Source: Pseudomonas kilonensis
GTDB taxonomy: Bacteria > Pseudomonadota > Gammaproteobacteria > Pseudomonadales > Pseudomonadaceae
Assembly (NCBI RefSeq): GCF_001269885.1
Contig: NZ_LHVH01000035.1
Location: 1 to 64,000, forward strand
Length of the DNA stretch: 64,000 bases
Reading direction: 5' to 3'
Part shown: piece after piece, positions 22,116-31,707 of the stretch
Layout: every line of letters starts with the position of its first letter
How positions within the stretch are numbered: the first letter of the stretch is position 1
Notes under the pieces: generated by a model
What the model saw: the letters and a program-made list of their open reading frames with translations, nothing else
Told to the model about the DNA's origin: nothing
The model's database searches: none
Made by a program: the position numbers and the translations under genes

Positions 22116-23159
22116 TTACTTGGCAGCCCAGGAGTTGAAGCGCTGTTCCAGTTGCTCGCCATTGTCAGCCCAGAAGCTGACGTCGATCTGCACTTGGTTG
22201 GCGATGTTTTCCGGGGTGGTCGGCATGTCCTTCAGGACATCCTTGGCCAGCAGCGGTACAGCCTGGGTATTGGCCGGACCGTAGGCGATGTTTTCCGAGT
22301 AGGTCTTCTGCTGCTGCGGCGCCACCGAGAAAGCGATGAATTTCTTCGCAGCTTCGGCGCGGGTCTTGTCCAGGCCGCGTGGGATGGCCCACGCATCAAA
22401 GTCGTAGATGCCGCCGTTCCACACCACTTTCAGGTTGCTTTCCTTCTGTACCGCGGCGATCCGGCCGTTGTAGGCCGAGCTCATGACCACGTCACCGGAA
22501 GCCAGGTACTGCGGCGGCTGGGCGCCAGCTTCCCACCACTGGATGTTCGGCTTGAGCTCATCGAGCTTCTTGAACGCACGGTCCTGGCCGTCTTTGCCAG
22601 CCAGCACTTTGTAGACGTCTTTCGGCGCTACGCCGTCGGCCATCAAGGCGAATTCCAGGGTGTACTTGGCGCCCTTGCGCAGGCCGCGTTTGCCCGGGAA
22701 TTGCTTGGTGTCCCAGAAGTCTGCCCAACTGGTCGGCGCGGTCTTGAGTTTGTCGGCGTTGTAGGCCAGCACGGTCGACCACACGAAGAAGCCCACGCCG
22801 CAAGGCTGGATGGCGCCCTTGACGTAGTCTTCGGCCTTGCCGAACAGGGCCGGATCGAGTTGTTCGAACATGTCTTCGTCACAACCACGGGACAATTCCG
22901 GGGACTCGACCTCTACCAAATCCCAGGAAACGCTCTTGGTATCGACCATGGCCTTGACCTTGGCCATTTCGCCGTTGTACTCGCCAGCCACGATCTTGCC
23001 GTTGCCAGCCGCTTCCCACGGTGCGTAGAAGGCTTTGACCTGAGCCGCCTTGTTCGCCCCACCGAAAGACACCACGGTCAGGTCCGGGCCCGCCGCCATC
23101 GCGCTTGCCGCACCCATCATGCCCAGTGTCAGGGCTGTGAACTTCAGGGATCTCAACAT
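22116..23159 (-). CDS. agtB: ABC transporter substrate-binding protein (AgtB-like)
   Basis: Periplasmic binding protein of 347 residues of the spermidine/putrescine (PotD/PotF-like) family. A signal peptide with cleavage after AMA near residue 22 precedes the mature protein starting AGPDLTVVSFGG. It captures the ligand for the two permeases. By synteny with AgtB the ligand should be GABA, 5-aminovalerate or a related compound. Confidence 0.85.
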   Translation of the reverse strand: MLRSLKFTALTLGMMGAASAMAAGPDLTVVSFGGANKAAQVKAFYAPWEAAGNGKIVAGEYNGEMAKVKAMVDTKSVSWDLVEVESPELSRGCDEDMFEQLDPALFGKAEDYVKGAIQPCGVGFFVWSTVLAYNADKLKTAPTSWADFWDTKQFPGKRGLRKGAKYTLEFALMADGVAPKDVYKVLAGKDGQDRAFKKLDELKPNIQWWEAGAQPPQYLASGDVVMSSAYNGRIAAVQKESNLKVVWNGGIYDFDAWAIPRGLDKTRAEAAKKFIAFSVAPQQQKTYSENIAYGPANTQAVPLLAKDVLKDMPTTPENIANQVQIDVSFWADNGEQLEQRFNSWAAK

Positions 23160-23208
23160 TTATTGTTCTCTCCACGTGCAGGGTTGGTGTTGGTACAGCA
23201 GGGGGCGA

Positions 23209-24333
23209 TCAATTCGCCTCTAGAAGGGGATCGAGCGCACGCACATGCTCGACTTGCCAGCCAAGCGGAACCACGTCCCCGACGGCGAGCCCGGGATCGA
23301 GCTCGGCAATCGGCTGTTTCACGAAGAAGTCGGTCTTGCCGCAGACTTCCAGGCGAACCCGGACGTGGTCGCCCAGATAGATGAATTCCGCCACCCTCCC
23401 TGAGAAGCGGTTGACACATTGTTCGCTTGCGCCGTTGAGGCTCACCCGCTCCGGGCGGATCGACAGGGTCACCGGCTCGCCGGGCTGTCCGACGTTCACC
23501 GCCAGCGCCTCGACCTTTTCACCGCGTCCCAGCTCCACCAGGCAGCGCTCGCCGGTTTGACTGTGCAGACGACCGTTGAGACGGTTGTTCTCGCCAATGA
23601 AGTTGGCGACGAAGGTGTTTTTCGGCTCTTCATACAGGGTGCGCGGCGGGGCGATCTGCTGGATCTCGCCCTGATGGAACACCGCCACGCGGTCGGACAT
23701 GGTCAAGGCTTCGCCCTGGTCATGGGTCACGTAGACCACTGTCACGCCAAGACGCTGGTGCAGGTGTTTGATTTCCATCTGCATGTGCTCGCGAAGCTGC
23801 TTGTCCAGCGCACCCAGGGGTTCGTCCATCAGCACCAGCTGCGGCTCGAATACCAGCGCCCGGGCCAGGGCTACCCGTTGTTGCTGGCCGCCGGACAATT
23901 GCGCCGGGTAGCGTTGGGCGAAGCTGTCCAGCTGGACCATGCTCAAGACGCGCTTGACCCGATCGCTCACGTCGCTCTTGTTCAGGCCACGCACGGTCAG
24001 CGGGAAGGCAAGGTTCTCGGAGACGGTCATGTGCGGGAACAAGGCGTAGTTCTGGAACACCATGCCGATGTCGCGCTTGTGCGGTGGCACATTGTTGATC
24101 GAGCGCCCGGCCAGCAGAATCTCACCGGCGGTTGGGGTCTCAAACCCGGCGAGCATCATCAGGCTGGTGGTCTTGCCAGAGCCGGAAGGCCCGAGCAGGG
24201 TCAGGAATTCGCCTTTGCGAATATCCAGGTTGAGGTCTTTGACGATCAGGTTCTCGCCGTCGTAGCTCTTTTGCACACCACGAAAGCTGACCAGTACATC
24301 ACTGGCCCCCGCGCTTGAATCGACCTGGCTCAT
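23209..24333 (-). CDS. agtA: ABC transporter ATPase (AgtA-like)
   Basis: ATP-binding subunit of 374 residues. Walker A is GPSGSGKTT at 48-56, the signature LSGGQ at 146-150 and Walker B ending MDEP at 169-172, followed by ATDQ-type THDQGEALTMSD. The C-terminal third is a TOBE domain. It is first in the transporter operon and is read from a region that contains a possible regulator palindrome and a REPIN. Confidence 0.9.
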   Translation of the reverse strand: MSQVDSSAGASDVLVSFRGVQKSYDGENLIVKDLNLDIRKGEFLTLLGPSGSGKTTSLMMLAGFETPTAGEILLAGRSINNVPPHKRDIGMVFQNYALFPHMTVSENLAFPLTVRGLNKSDVSDRVKRVLSMVQLDSFAQRYPAQLSGGQQQRVALARALVFEPQLVLMDEPLGALDKQLREHMQMEIKHLHQRLGVTVVYVTHDQGEALTMSDRVAVFHQGEIQQIAPPRTLYEEPKNTFVANFIGENNRLNGRLHSQTGERCLVELGRGEKVEALAVNVGQPGEPVTLSIRPERVSLNGASEQCVNRFSGRVAEFIYLGDHVRVRLEVCGKTDFFVKQPIAELDPGLAVGDVVPLGWQVEHVRALDPLLEAN

Positions 24334-24444
24334 ACCCGCACCTTTTGTATTGATGACTGCTTGTGAGTCAAGCCTAGTGGAGCCTGGGGTCCACGCAAAT
24401 CGGGACGCAGGAGAGAATCACCTCAGCGGGATGGAAGAGTCGGG

Positions 24445-24460
24445 GTAGGGATTGCCCTAC
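24445..24460. promoter_or_regulatory. palindrome upstream of agtA, possible regulator site
   Basis: GTAGGG-ATTG-CCCTAC is a perfect 6-bp inverted repeat with a 4-bp centre, about 112 bp upstream of agtA. LuxR-type response regulators bind symmetric sites of this size, and one (the AgtR-like protein) is encoded next door, so it is a candidate operator. The binding protein is inferred, not shown. The rest of 24334-24572 has no gene. Confidence 0.4.
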
Positions 24461-24572
24461 AGGGATGGCGGGATTGGGTAAATGCAGTGGCGCGTTTTAA
24501 GCGGCAAGCCGCAAGTAGGGGCAAAAGGCGCTGTTGGGGCTTGTCGCAAATGGATATGCCAACGCATTCCCC

Positions 24573-24662
24573 TGTGGGAGCGAGCTTACTCGCGAAGGCG
24601 GTGTATCAGTCGACACATGTGTTGGATGTCAGACCGCCTTCGCGAGCAAGCCCGCTCCCACA
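24573..24662. repeat. REPIN between agtA and the regulator gene
   Basis: A 90-bp inverted pair of REP units, left core GGGAGCGAGCTTACTCGC and right core reverse GCGAGCAAGCCCGCTCCC. The left unit has a T-to-C type change compared with the usual TTGCTCGC. It ends 19 bp from the response regulator stop. The 24334-24681 spacer therefore holds the transporter promoter region and this element only. Confidence 0.92.
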
Positions 24663-24681
24663 GTAAGGATGGTGGGCGGGC

Positions 24682-25311
24682 TTAGAGCAGCTTGTGCTCC
24701 ATCGCATACTTCACCAGTTCCGCCAATGAGGTGATGTTGAGCTTCTGCATCAGCCGCGCCTTGTGGGTGCTGATGGTCTTGCTGCTCAGGGCCAGTTGCT
24801 GGGCGATGTCGTTGACGTTGGCGCCCTGGGCCAGGCGTTCGAAGACTGAGAATTCACGCTCGGACAGCAGCGAGTGCAGCGGTCGCGTGTCGGTCAGGCC
24901 GACTTCAAAGACCATGCGGTCGGCCAGGTCCGGGTCGATGTAGCGCCCGCCAGCCGCGACCTTGCGAATCGCCATGAGCAGCAAGGCCGGGTCGCTGTCC
25001 TTGGTCGCGTAGCCGGCGGCGCCGACCTTCAGGGCGCGGGCGGCCATTTGCGCCTCGTCATGCATCGACAGCACCAGGATGGCCGGCGGATTGTTCAGCG
25101 CCCGGATCCGTGGGATCGCCTCCAGGCCGTTGACGCCCGGCATGGAAATATCCAGCAGCACCACTTCGCAGGGCACATGCCGTAAGGTTTCGAGCAACTG
25201 TTCGCCATTGCTCGCCTCCCCCACCACCACCAGATCCTTGGCCAGGCCGATCAACTGCTTGATGCCTTCGCGGACGATGGTGTGGTCTTCGGCTACCAGT
25301 ACACGGATCAC
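24682..25311 (-). CDS. agtR: LuxR/NarL-type response regulator (AgtR-like)
   Basis: Response regulator of 209 residues with a receiver domain (phospho-acceptor D54 in LLDISMPG, K in the later KVGAAGYATKDSD) and a C-terminal LuxR-type helix-turn-helix (LSEREFSVFERLAQG to HKARLMQKL). The start is GTG, 6 bases after GGAG. It should control the agt transporter in response to the adjacent sensor kinase. A REPIN lies between the two genes. Confidence 0.85.
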   Translation of the reverse strand: MIRVLVAEDHTIVREGIKQLIGLAKDLVVVGEASNGEQLLETLRHVPCEVVLLDISMPGVNGLEAIPRIRALNNPPAILVLSMHDEAQMAARALKVGAAGYATKDSDPALLLMAIRKVAAGGRYIDPDLADRMVFEVGLTDTRPLHSLLSEREFSVFERLAQGANVNDIAQQLALSSKTISTHKARLMQKLNITSLAELVKYAMEHKLL

Positions 25312-25336
25312 ATTGTTCTCCAGATTCAGGATCTCA

Positions 25337-25405
25337 TCGCGAGCAAGCTCGCTCCCACAGGGTGTATCTACATCTCAATCAATGTGGGAGCGAGCTTGCT
25401 CGCGA
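25337..25405. repeat. REPIN between sensor and regulator genes
   Basis: Two REP units with core GGGAGCGAGCTTGCTCGC in inverted order span 69 bp and lie wholly inside the 121-bp spacer of the kinase-regulator pair. The order of units is reversed compared with the other REPINs: this one begins with the GCGAGCAAGC arm and ends with the GGGAGC arm. Confidence 0.92.
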
Positions 25406-25432
25406 TTGGGCCCGCCCAGGCAACCCACCCCA

Positions 25433-27829
25433 TCAGGCCTCCTGCAACGGCACCCGCACCGACAGGGTCGTCCCCTCCCCCGGCTCACTCTCCAGGGTCA
25501 ACTGCCCGCCCATGATCAACACCCGTTCACGCATGCCGACCAGGCCAAAGGAGGTTGGCCGACCCGTATCGGCAATAAATCCTACACCGTCGTCGCTGAC
25601 GGTCAGACACAATTCGTCGTCGTCCTGAACCAGCGTCAGCTCTACAGTATGCGCCTGGGCATGGCGCATCACGTTGGTCAGCGCTTCCTGGAGAATCCGG
25701 AACAGGCCAATGGCCTTGGCGTCGCTCAGGGGCGGCAGGTTGTCCGGCACCTGCACCAGACATGGGATCTGCGTACGCGCCTCGAAACGCCGGGCCTGCC
25801 ATTCGATAGCCGAGGCAATGCCCGCATCCAGGATCGGCGGGCGCAAGGCCGTCGCCACGTCCCGCACCAGTTGGAACAGCTGGGCAATCAAGCGCTTCAT
25901 GCTGTTAAGCCGCTCATGCAGGCCCGGATCAAGTTGTGCGTAGGCCAATTCACACATGGACGTTTCAAGCTTCAACACCGTCAGCATCTGACCCAGCTCA
26001 TCGTGGACCTCCCGGGCGATGCGCGCCTTCTCCTCTTCCCGCACGCTTTCCAGGTGCGCCGACAACTCGCGCAACTGCTCCCGGGAGCTGGCCAGTTCCA
26101 GCTCGATGCGCTTGCTTTCGGTGATGTCCCAGACGATTCCGTCCCAAACGTAGGCGCCATCTTCCAGACGACGGGTGATCGCCTTGATCTCGGCCCAACG
26201 CTCCTGGCCTTCGCGGGTCAGGATGCGGCCCTGCCATGACCAGTCACTGTCAGTGTCCAGCGCCTGGTCCTGGGTACGGTGGTAATCGGCCTTGTCCTGC
26301 GGGTGCACCAGGCTGCGCAGCCCGGTGTCGCTGCGGGCCAAGGTCGCGGGGGAATAACCCACCAGGCTTTCGCTGCCCTCGCTGATGTAGGCAAAGTCGA
26401 TCTGGCCGGTCACCGGCGCCCGCTCCAGGCGAAAGACCAGGCCTGGCACATTGGCGGCGATGCCTTGCAACCGCGCTTCGCTTTCGCGTAGCGCCGCCAG
26501 CGCACGTCGGCGTTCGGTCACGTCGTTGAGGTAGACCACCAGGTATTCGGCGTCGCGAAAACGCAGGAAGCTCAGGGAAACGTCAGCCGGCAGGATGCTG
26601 CCATCGGCTCGCACGCATTCGGTCTCGAAACTCTGCGGCCCGTCGTCACTGGCCCGGGCGCGCTTCCACAGGTTCAGCCAGCGATCCATGTGCAAGCCCG
26701 GCTCGAAGTCGATCAAAGGGCGGTCAATGATCGCGCCCGAGGCGTAGCCGAGCATGGTTTCAGCCGCTCGGTTGGCATAACGCACGTGGCTGTCCCAATT
26801 GACCCAGAGGATGCCGACCGTGCTTTGATCGATGGAAAACTGCGTCAGGCGCAAGGCTTCTTCGCTGGCAGCGCGCTGGACGATGTCCTCCTTCGCGGCT
26901 CGCAGACGGCGCTCCAGTGCGCGTTGCTGGCGGCGCTGCCAGAACACGATGGCAATGCTGCTGAGCAGTAGAACCAGAATCAACAGGGTCAGGTTCTGCC
27001 AGAAGCCCGGGGTCTCGGTCAGGCGTGGGTATTTTGGCTTGAGCCAACGGCTGTGCAGTTGCTCCAGATCCTTGGCCGGGATCGCCTGCAAACCGCTGTC
27101 GATGATCTCGGCCAGTTCCGGCCAGTCCCGGCGCGTGGCAACCCGCAGCAACTGCGGCAGGCCAATGTCGCCCACTACCGCCAGCTCAGCGAATTCGGGC
27201 TCGACCATCAGCCGCCCGAGTTGTGCCTCGTCGACCACCGCATATCGGGCCTGCTGGGTCAGCAATAATTGCAGGGCTTCGCGCTCCATCGGCACACCTT
27301 GCAGATTCAGCGCCGGGTAGTTGCTGCGCAAGTAATCGGCTATGGCGCTGGGCATGCGCACCGCGACCCGGGCCTGGGTGTCGAGTTTTTCCAACTCCAC
27401 CCCTTCGGCCCCCTTCTGCGCGCCGACGATCAATTGCGGCACGCGCATATAGGGATCGGAAAACTGCCAGAGCTTGAGCCCGCCCGGGGATTGGGTCAGG
27501 CCCGGAGCAATGTCCACCTCGCCGGCGCGTACCGCGGCTTCCAGTTGCGCCACGTCCTGGAAATTGCGCCAGGTCAGCTCGACGTTCAACGCCTTGCCCA
27601 GCCATTGCATCAACTCGACGTTGGTGCCGGACAAACGCTGCAAGCGCCGGTCGTATTGCGCATAGGGCGCCTGCAACACCAGGCCAACCCGCCATTGCGG
27701 ATGTTGCACCAGCCATTGGCGCTGCCCTGCATTCAATTGCACCCCGTGCGCCGACGGCGCGGGCGCGGCCCACGCCATCAAGGGAAGCCATAAACAGCCG
27801 ATAACCCACAGGCAGCAAAAACGCATCAT
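25433..27829 (-). CDS. agtS: hybrid-periplasmic sensor histidine kinase (AgtS-like)
   Basis: Membrane sensor of about 798 residues. A signal peptide or anchor (MMRFCCLWVIGCLWLPLMAWA) is followed by a periplasmic SBP_bac_3 domain (about 32-250) that resembles amino acid binding proteins. One membrane segment then leads to two PAS domains and a HisKA_3 H-box (REVHDELGQ, H609) with an ATPase domain (SDDGVGF). This order matches the amino-acid-sensing kinase next to Agt in P. aeruginosa. I place the start at the first of two ATG codons; a TTG 7 codons upstream is less likely. Confidence 0.83.
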   Translation of the reverse strand: MMRFCCLWVIGCLWLPLMAWAAPAPSAHGVQLNAGQRQWLVQHPQWRVGLVLQAPYAQYDRRLQRLSGTNVELMQWLGKALNVELTWRNFQDVAQLEAAVRAGEVDIAPGLTQSPGGLKLWQFSDPYMRVPQLIVGAQKGAEGVELEKLDTQARVAVRMPSAIADYLRSNYPALNLQGVPMEREALQLLLTQQARYAVVDEAQLGRLMVEPEFAELAVVGDIGLPQLLRVATRRDWPELAEIIDSGLQAIPAKDLEQLHSRWLKPKYPRLTETPGFWQNLTLLILVLLLSSIAIVFWQRRQQRALERRLRAAKEDIVQRAASEEALRLTQFSIDQSTVGILWVNWDSHVRYANRAAETMLGYASGAIIDRPLIDFEPGLHMDRWLNLWKRARASDDGPQSFETECVRADGSILPADVSLSFLRFRDAEYLVVYLNDVTERRRALAALRESEARLQGIAANVPGLVFRLERAPVTGQIDFAYISEGSESLVGYSPATLARSDTGLRSLVHPQDKADYHRTQDQALDTDSDWSWQGRILTREGQERWAEIKAITRRLEDGAYVWDGIVWDITESKRIELELASSREQLRELSAHLESVREEEKARIAREVHDELGQMLTVLKLETSMCELAYAQLDPGLHERLNSMKRLIAQLFQLVRDVATALRPPILDAGIASAIEWQARRFEARTQIPCLVQVPDNLPPLSDAKAIGLFRILQEALTNVMRHAQAHTVELTLVQDDDELCLTVSDDGVGFIADTGRPTSFGLVGMRERVLIMGGQLTLESEPGEGTTLSVRVPLQEA

Positions 27830-27903
27830 CGAAGTCTCATGCACTGACAAATACTGACCAACCCATTAGGCTGCCGGAAATACTTCTGGTCATGGAATAT
27901 CCG

Positions 27904-28896
27904 ATGCCCTCTGTTTATCGCCTGGCGTTGCCAGCATTGTGCCTGTCGCTGATCCTGCCAAGTGCCTTTTCTGTACGGGCCAGCGAAACGGCCCCCGCCG
28001 CCGAGCAACCTGCCGAAGAAAAACCCGTCGAGCGCCAGCCTTTGCTCGAGCGTAGCCAGGAAGAAGCGAGCGCACTTGAACGAAAAGTCCCGGTCCTGGA
28101 ACAGCAACAGTTGCAGACTGGCAGCGATACCTTCCTGGCGCTGTGGAAACCGGCCAATACCAGTGATCCCAGGGGCGCAGTCATCATAATCCCCGGTGCT
28201 GGCGAAACAGCTGACTGGCCTCAAGTTATCGGCCCTTTGCGGAAAAAGTTGCCCGATGTTGAATGGAGCAGCCTGAGTATCACCCTGCCGGACCTGCAAA
28301 GCGACGTCATTGCACCGCGCGTGGTGCAAGCACCACCTGAGACCAAGCCGGCCGACACCGCTGCCGCAGCACCGGACGCCACCACTGCGGCACCGATCGA
28401 ACAGGTCGCCGGTGGCGAAGCCGATGCGACAGATCCAGTCGTTGCCCCAACCGATGAAGAACACGCCAAGGCCGACGCCGAGCGCATTTTCGCCCGTATC
28501 GATGCCGCGCTGGCCTACGCCGAACAGCAAAGCGCACGCCGCATCGTGTTGCTGGGCCATGGTACCGGCGCCTATTGGGCAGCACGTTACTTGAGTGAGA
28601 GGCAGCCCTCGCAAGTCGAACGCTTCGTGATGGTGGCCGCCCAACCCCCGGTTACCGCCAAGCCCGCCCTGGCCGAACTGACCCCGACCTTGAAACTGGC
28701 GACCGCCGACATTTTCTACATGGACAAGCCGCTGGATCGCAACGCGGCGCTGGAGCGCTTGCAGGCGAGCAAACGCTTGAAAGGCTCGACCTTCAGCCAG
28801 GTGTCCCTCAAGGCCCTGCCGAACCAGGCGGCGGAGCAAGAGCAGCTGTTTCGTCGGGTTCGGGGTTGGTTGAATCCGCAGAAGACGGGGGAGTAA
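27904..28896 (+). CDS. DUF3530 family, alpha/beta-hydrolase-like protein
   Basis: Exported protein of about 330 residues. Residues 1-26 look like a signal peptide (hydrophobic LALPALCLSLILPSAF). The middle has an alpha/beta hydrolase layout with a nucleophile-elbow motif VLLGHGTGAYWAARY, but the normal serine is glycine (GHGTG rather than GHSxG). It also has an Ala/Pro-rich acidic insert (AAPDATTAAPIEQ). Catalytic activity is therefore doubtful. It is divergent from the agtS gene and converges on djlA. Confidence 0.72.
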   Translation: MPSVYRLALPALCLSLILPSAFSVRASETAPAAEQPAEEKPVERQPLLERSQEEASALERKVPVLEQQQLQTGSDTFLALWKPANTSDPRGAVIIIPGAGETADWPQVIGPLRKKLPDVEWSSLSITLPDLQSDVIAPRVVQAPPETKPADTAAAAPDATTAAPIEQVAGGEADATDPVVAPTDEEHAKADAERIFARIDAALAYAEQQSARRIVLLGHGTGAYWAARYLSERQPSQVERFVMVAAQPPVTAKPALAELTPTLKLATADIFYMDKPLDRNAALERLQASKRLKGSTFSQVSLKALPNQAAEQEQLFRRVRGWLNPQKTGE

Positions 28897-28920
28897 GGGC
28901 TGGCTCTGCCCCCTTCACCG

Positions 28921-29102
28921 TGGCAAGGGAGCTTGCTCCCGCTGGACCGCGCTGTAGGAGCTGCCGAGCGAAGCGAGGCTGCGATCTTTCCAAGACCAGT
29001 TGAATATCAAGCGAAAGATCAAGATCAAAAGATCGTCCGAGCGCGGCCCGAGCCTTCGGCAGCTCCTACCGCAGCCGAGCGGGAGCAAGCTCCCTCGCCA
29101 CA
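28921..29102. repeat. 182-bp nested palindromic repeat
   Basis: The outer arms (AGGGAGCTTGCTCCCGCT at the left, and its inverted copy GGGAGCAAGCTCCCTCGCC at the right) enclose a second inverted pair (GTAGGAGCTGCCGA and CGGCAGCTCCTAC). The core has further short inverted segments. It fills the 218-bp spacer between converging genes. This is a different P. fluorescens repeat family from the REPINs and may be a terminator or mRNA-end element. Confidence 0.8.
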
Positions 29103-29114
29103 GGGGGCAGTGGG

Positions 29115-29882
29115 CTAGCGAAAATCCCGCCGCTCGCGAATCAGTCGATAGGCGTTATGCAGCTCTCGGGTTTTGTCGGTGGCTTCACGCACCTGCAAGG
29201 GCGTTGCCCCGCTGCCGGCAATCTTGTCCGGGTGATGACGGCTGAGCAGGCGACGATAAGCGCGCTTGATCTGCGACGGTTCGCTGGTGGCCGAAACCCC
29301 CAGCAAGCGCATTGCTTCCTGGTAGGTCACGCCACTGTTGGGCCGCGACAGTTTCTGCGGCTCGTAATCAGCCGCCAGCGCCTGGACCTGTTGCGGCGTC
29401 CAGCCCAGCCACCGGCCCCACTGAGTCACCAGTTCTCGCTCGGCGACACCGGCACGCCCATCGGCCCAGACCATCCGCCAACACGCGCGCAATACCCCTT
29501 CAGCCGCATGGGGCTGGACGGCCAGGCGACGCATGTAACCGCGCAAGCGATCGTTTCCGGACTTGCCCCGGTTGAACGCCGCGATCGCCCGGCGCTGCGC
29601 CGATTCGCTCAAGTCCAGCGCACGCATTTCCTGACGAGCCTGCTGGATGTGGCCATCGACCACACGCCCATCACTTTTCGCCAGACGCCCGAGCAATACA
29701 AACAACAACTCATCGTTGCGTAACGCCGGACGTCCCCCCAGGCGCTCACGTACCTGCGCCCAGCCCTGCAGGTTCAGGCGCCGATCCAGTGCCTGTCCCA
29801 ACAACGCCCCAAGCATGGCCCCCGGGATGCTGGCTATGGCAAAGCCCGCCCCGGCTCCAATCAGAGTCCCTGGCCACCACAT
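29115..29882 (-). CDS. djlA: DjlA-type membrane co-chaperone with J domain
   Basis: Protein of 255 residues anchored by an N-terminal glycine-rich membrane segment (LIGAGAGFAIASIPGAMLG), which in DjlA drives dimerisation. A TerB-like middle domain follows, then a C-terminal J domain with the HPD motif at 217-219 (HHPDK), which stimulates DnaK. It lies 1 bp from murU and so is the third gene of amgK-murU-djlA. Confidence 0.9.
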   Translation of the reverse strand: MWWPGTLIGAGAGFAIASIPGAMLGALLGQALDRRLNLQGWAQVRERLGGRPALRNDELLFVLLGRLAKSDGRVVDGHIQQARQEMRALDLSESAQRRAIAAFNRGKSGNDRLRGYMRRLAVQPHAAEGVLRACWRMVWADGRAGVAERELVTQWGRWLGWTPQQVQALAADYEPQKLSRPNSGVTYQEAMRLLGVSATSEPSQIKRAYRRLLSRHHPDKIAGSGATPLQVREATDKTRELHNAYRLIRERRDFR

Positions 29883-29883
29883 A

Positions 29884-31577
<1,694 letters not shown>

Positions 31578-31707
31578 TGCAAGGGTCTCCGACGGCGCTA
31601 GCCGTCAAGCGGGTCATGCTTTATTATCCAGCATCTTTTTCAGACCATCGAGAGGCGTGCGGCCCACACCGCGGGCAGATGGCACGCAGGAAGCCCGGAC
31701 TAATAAG

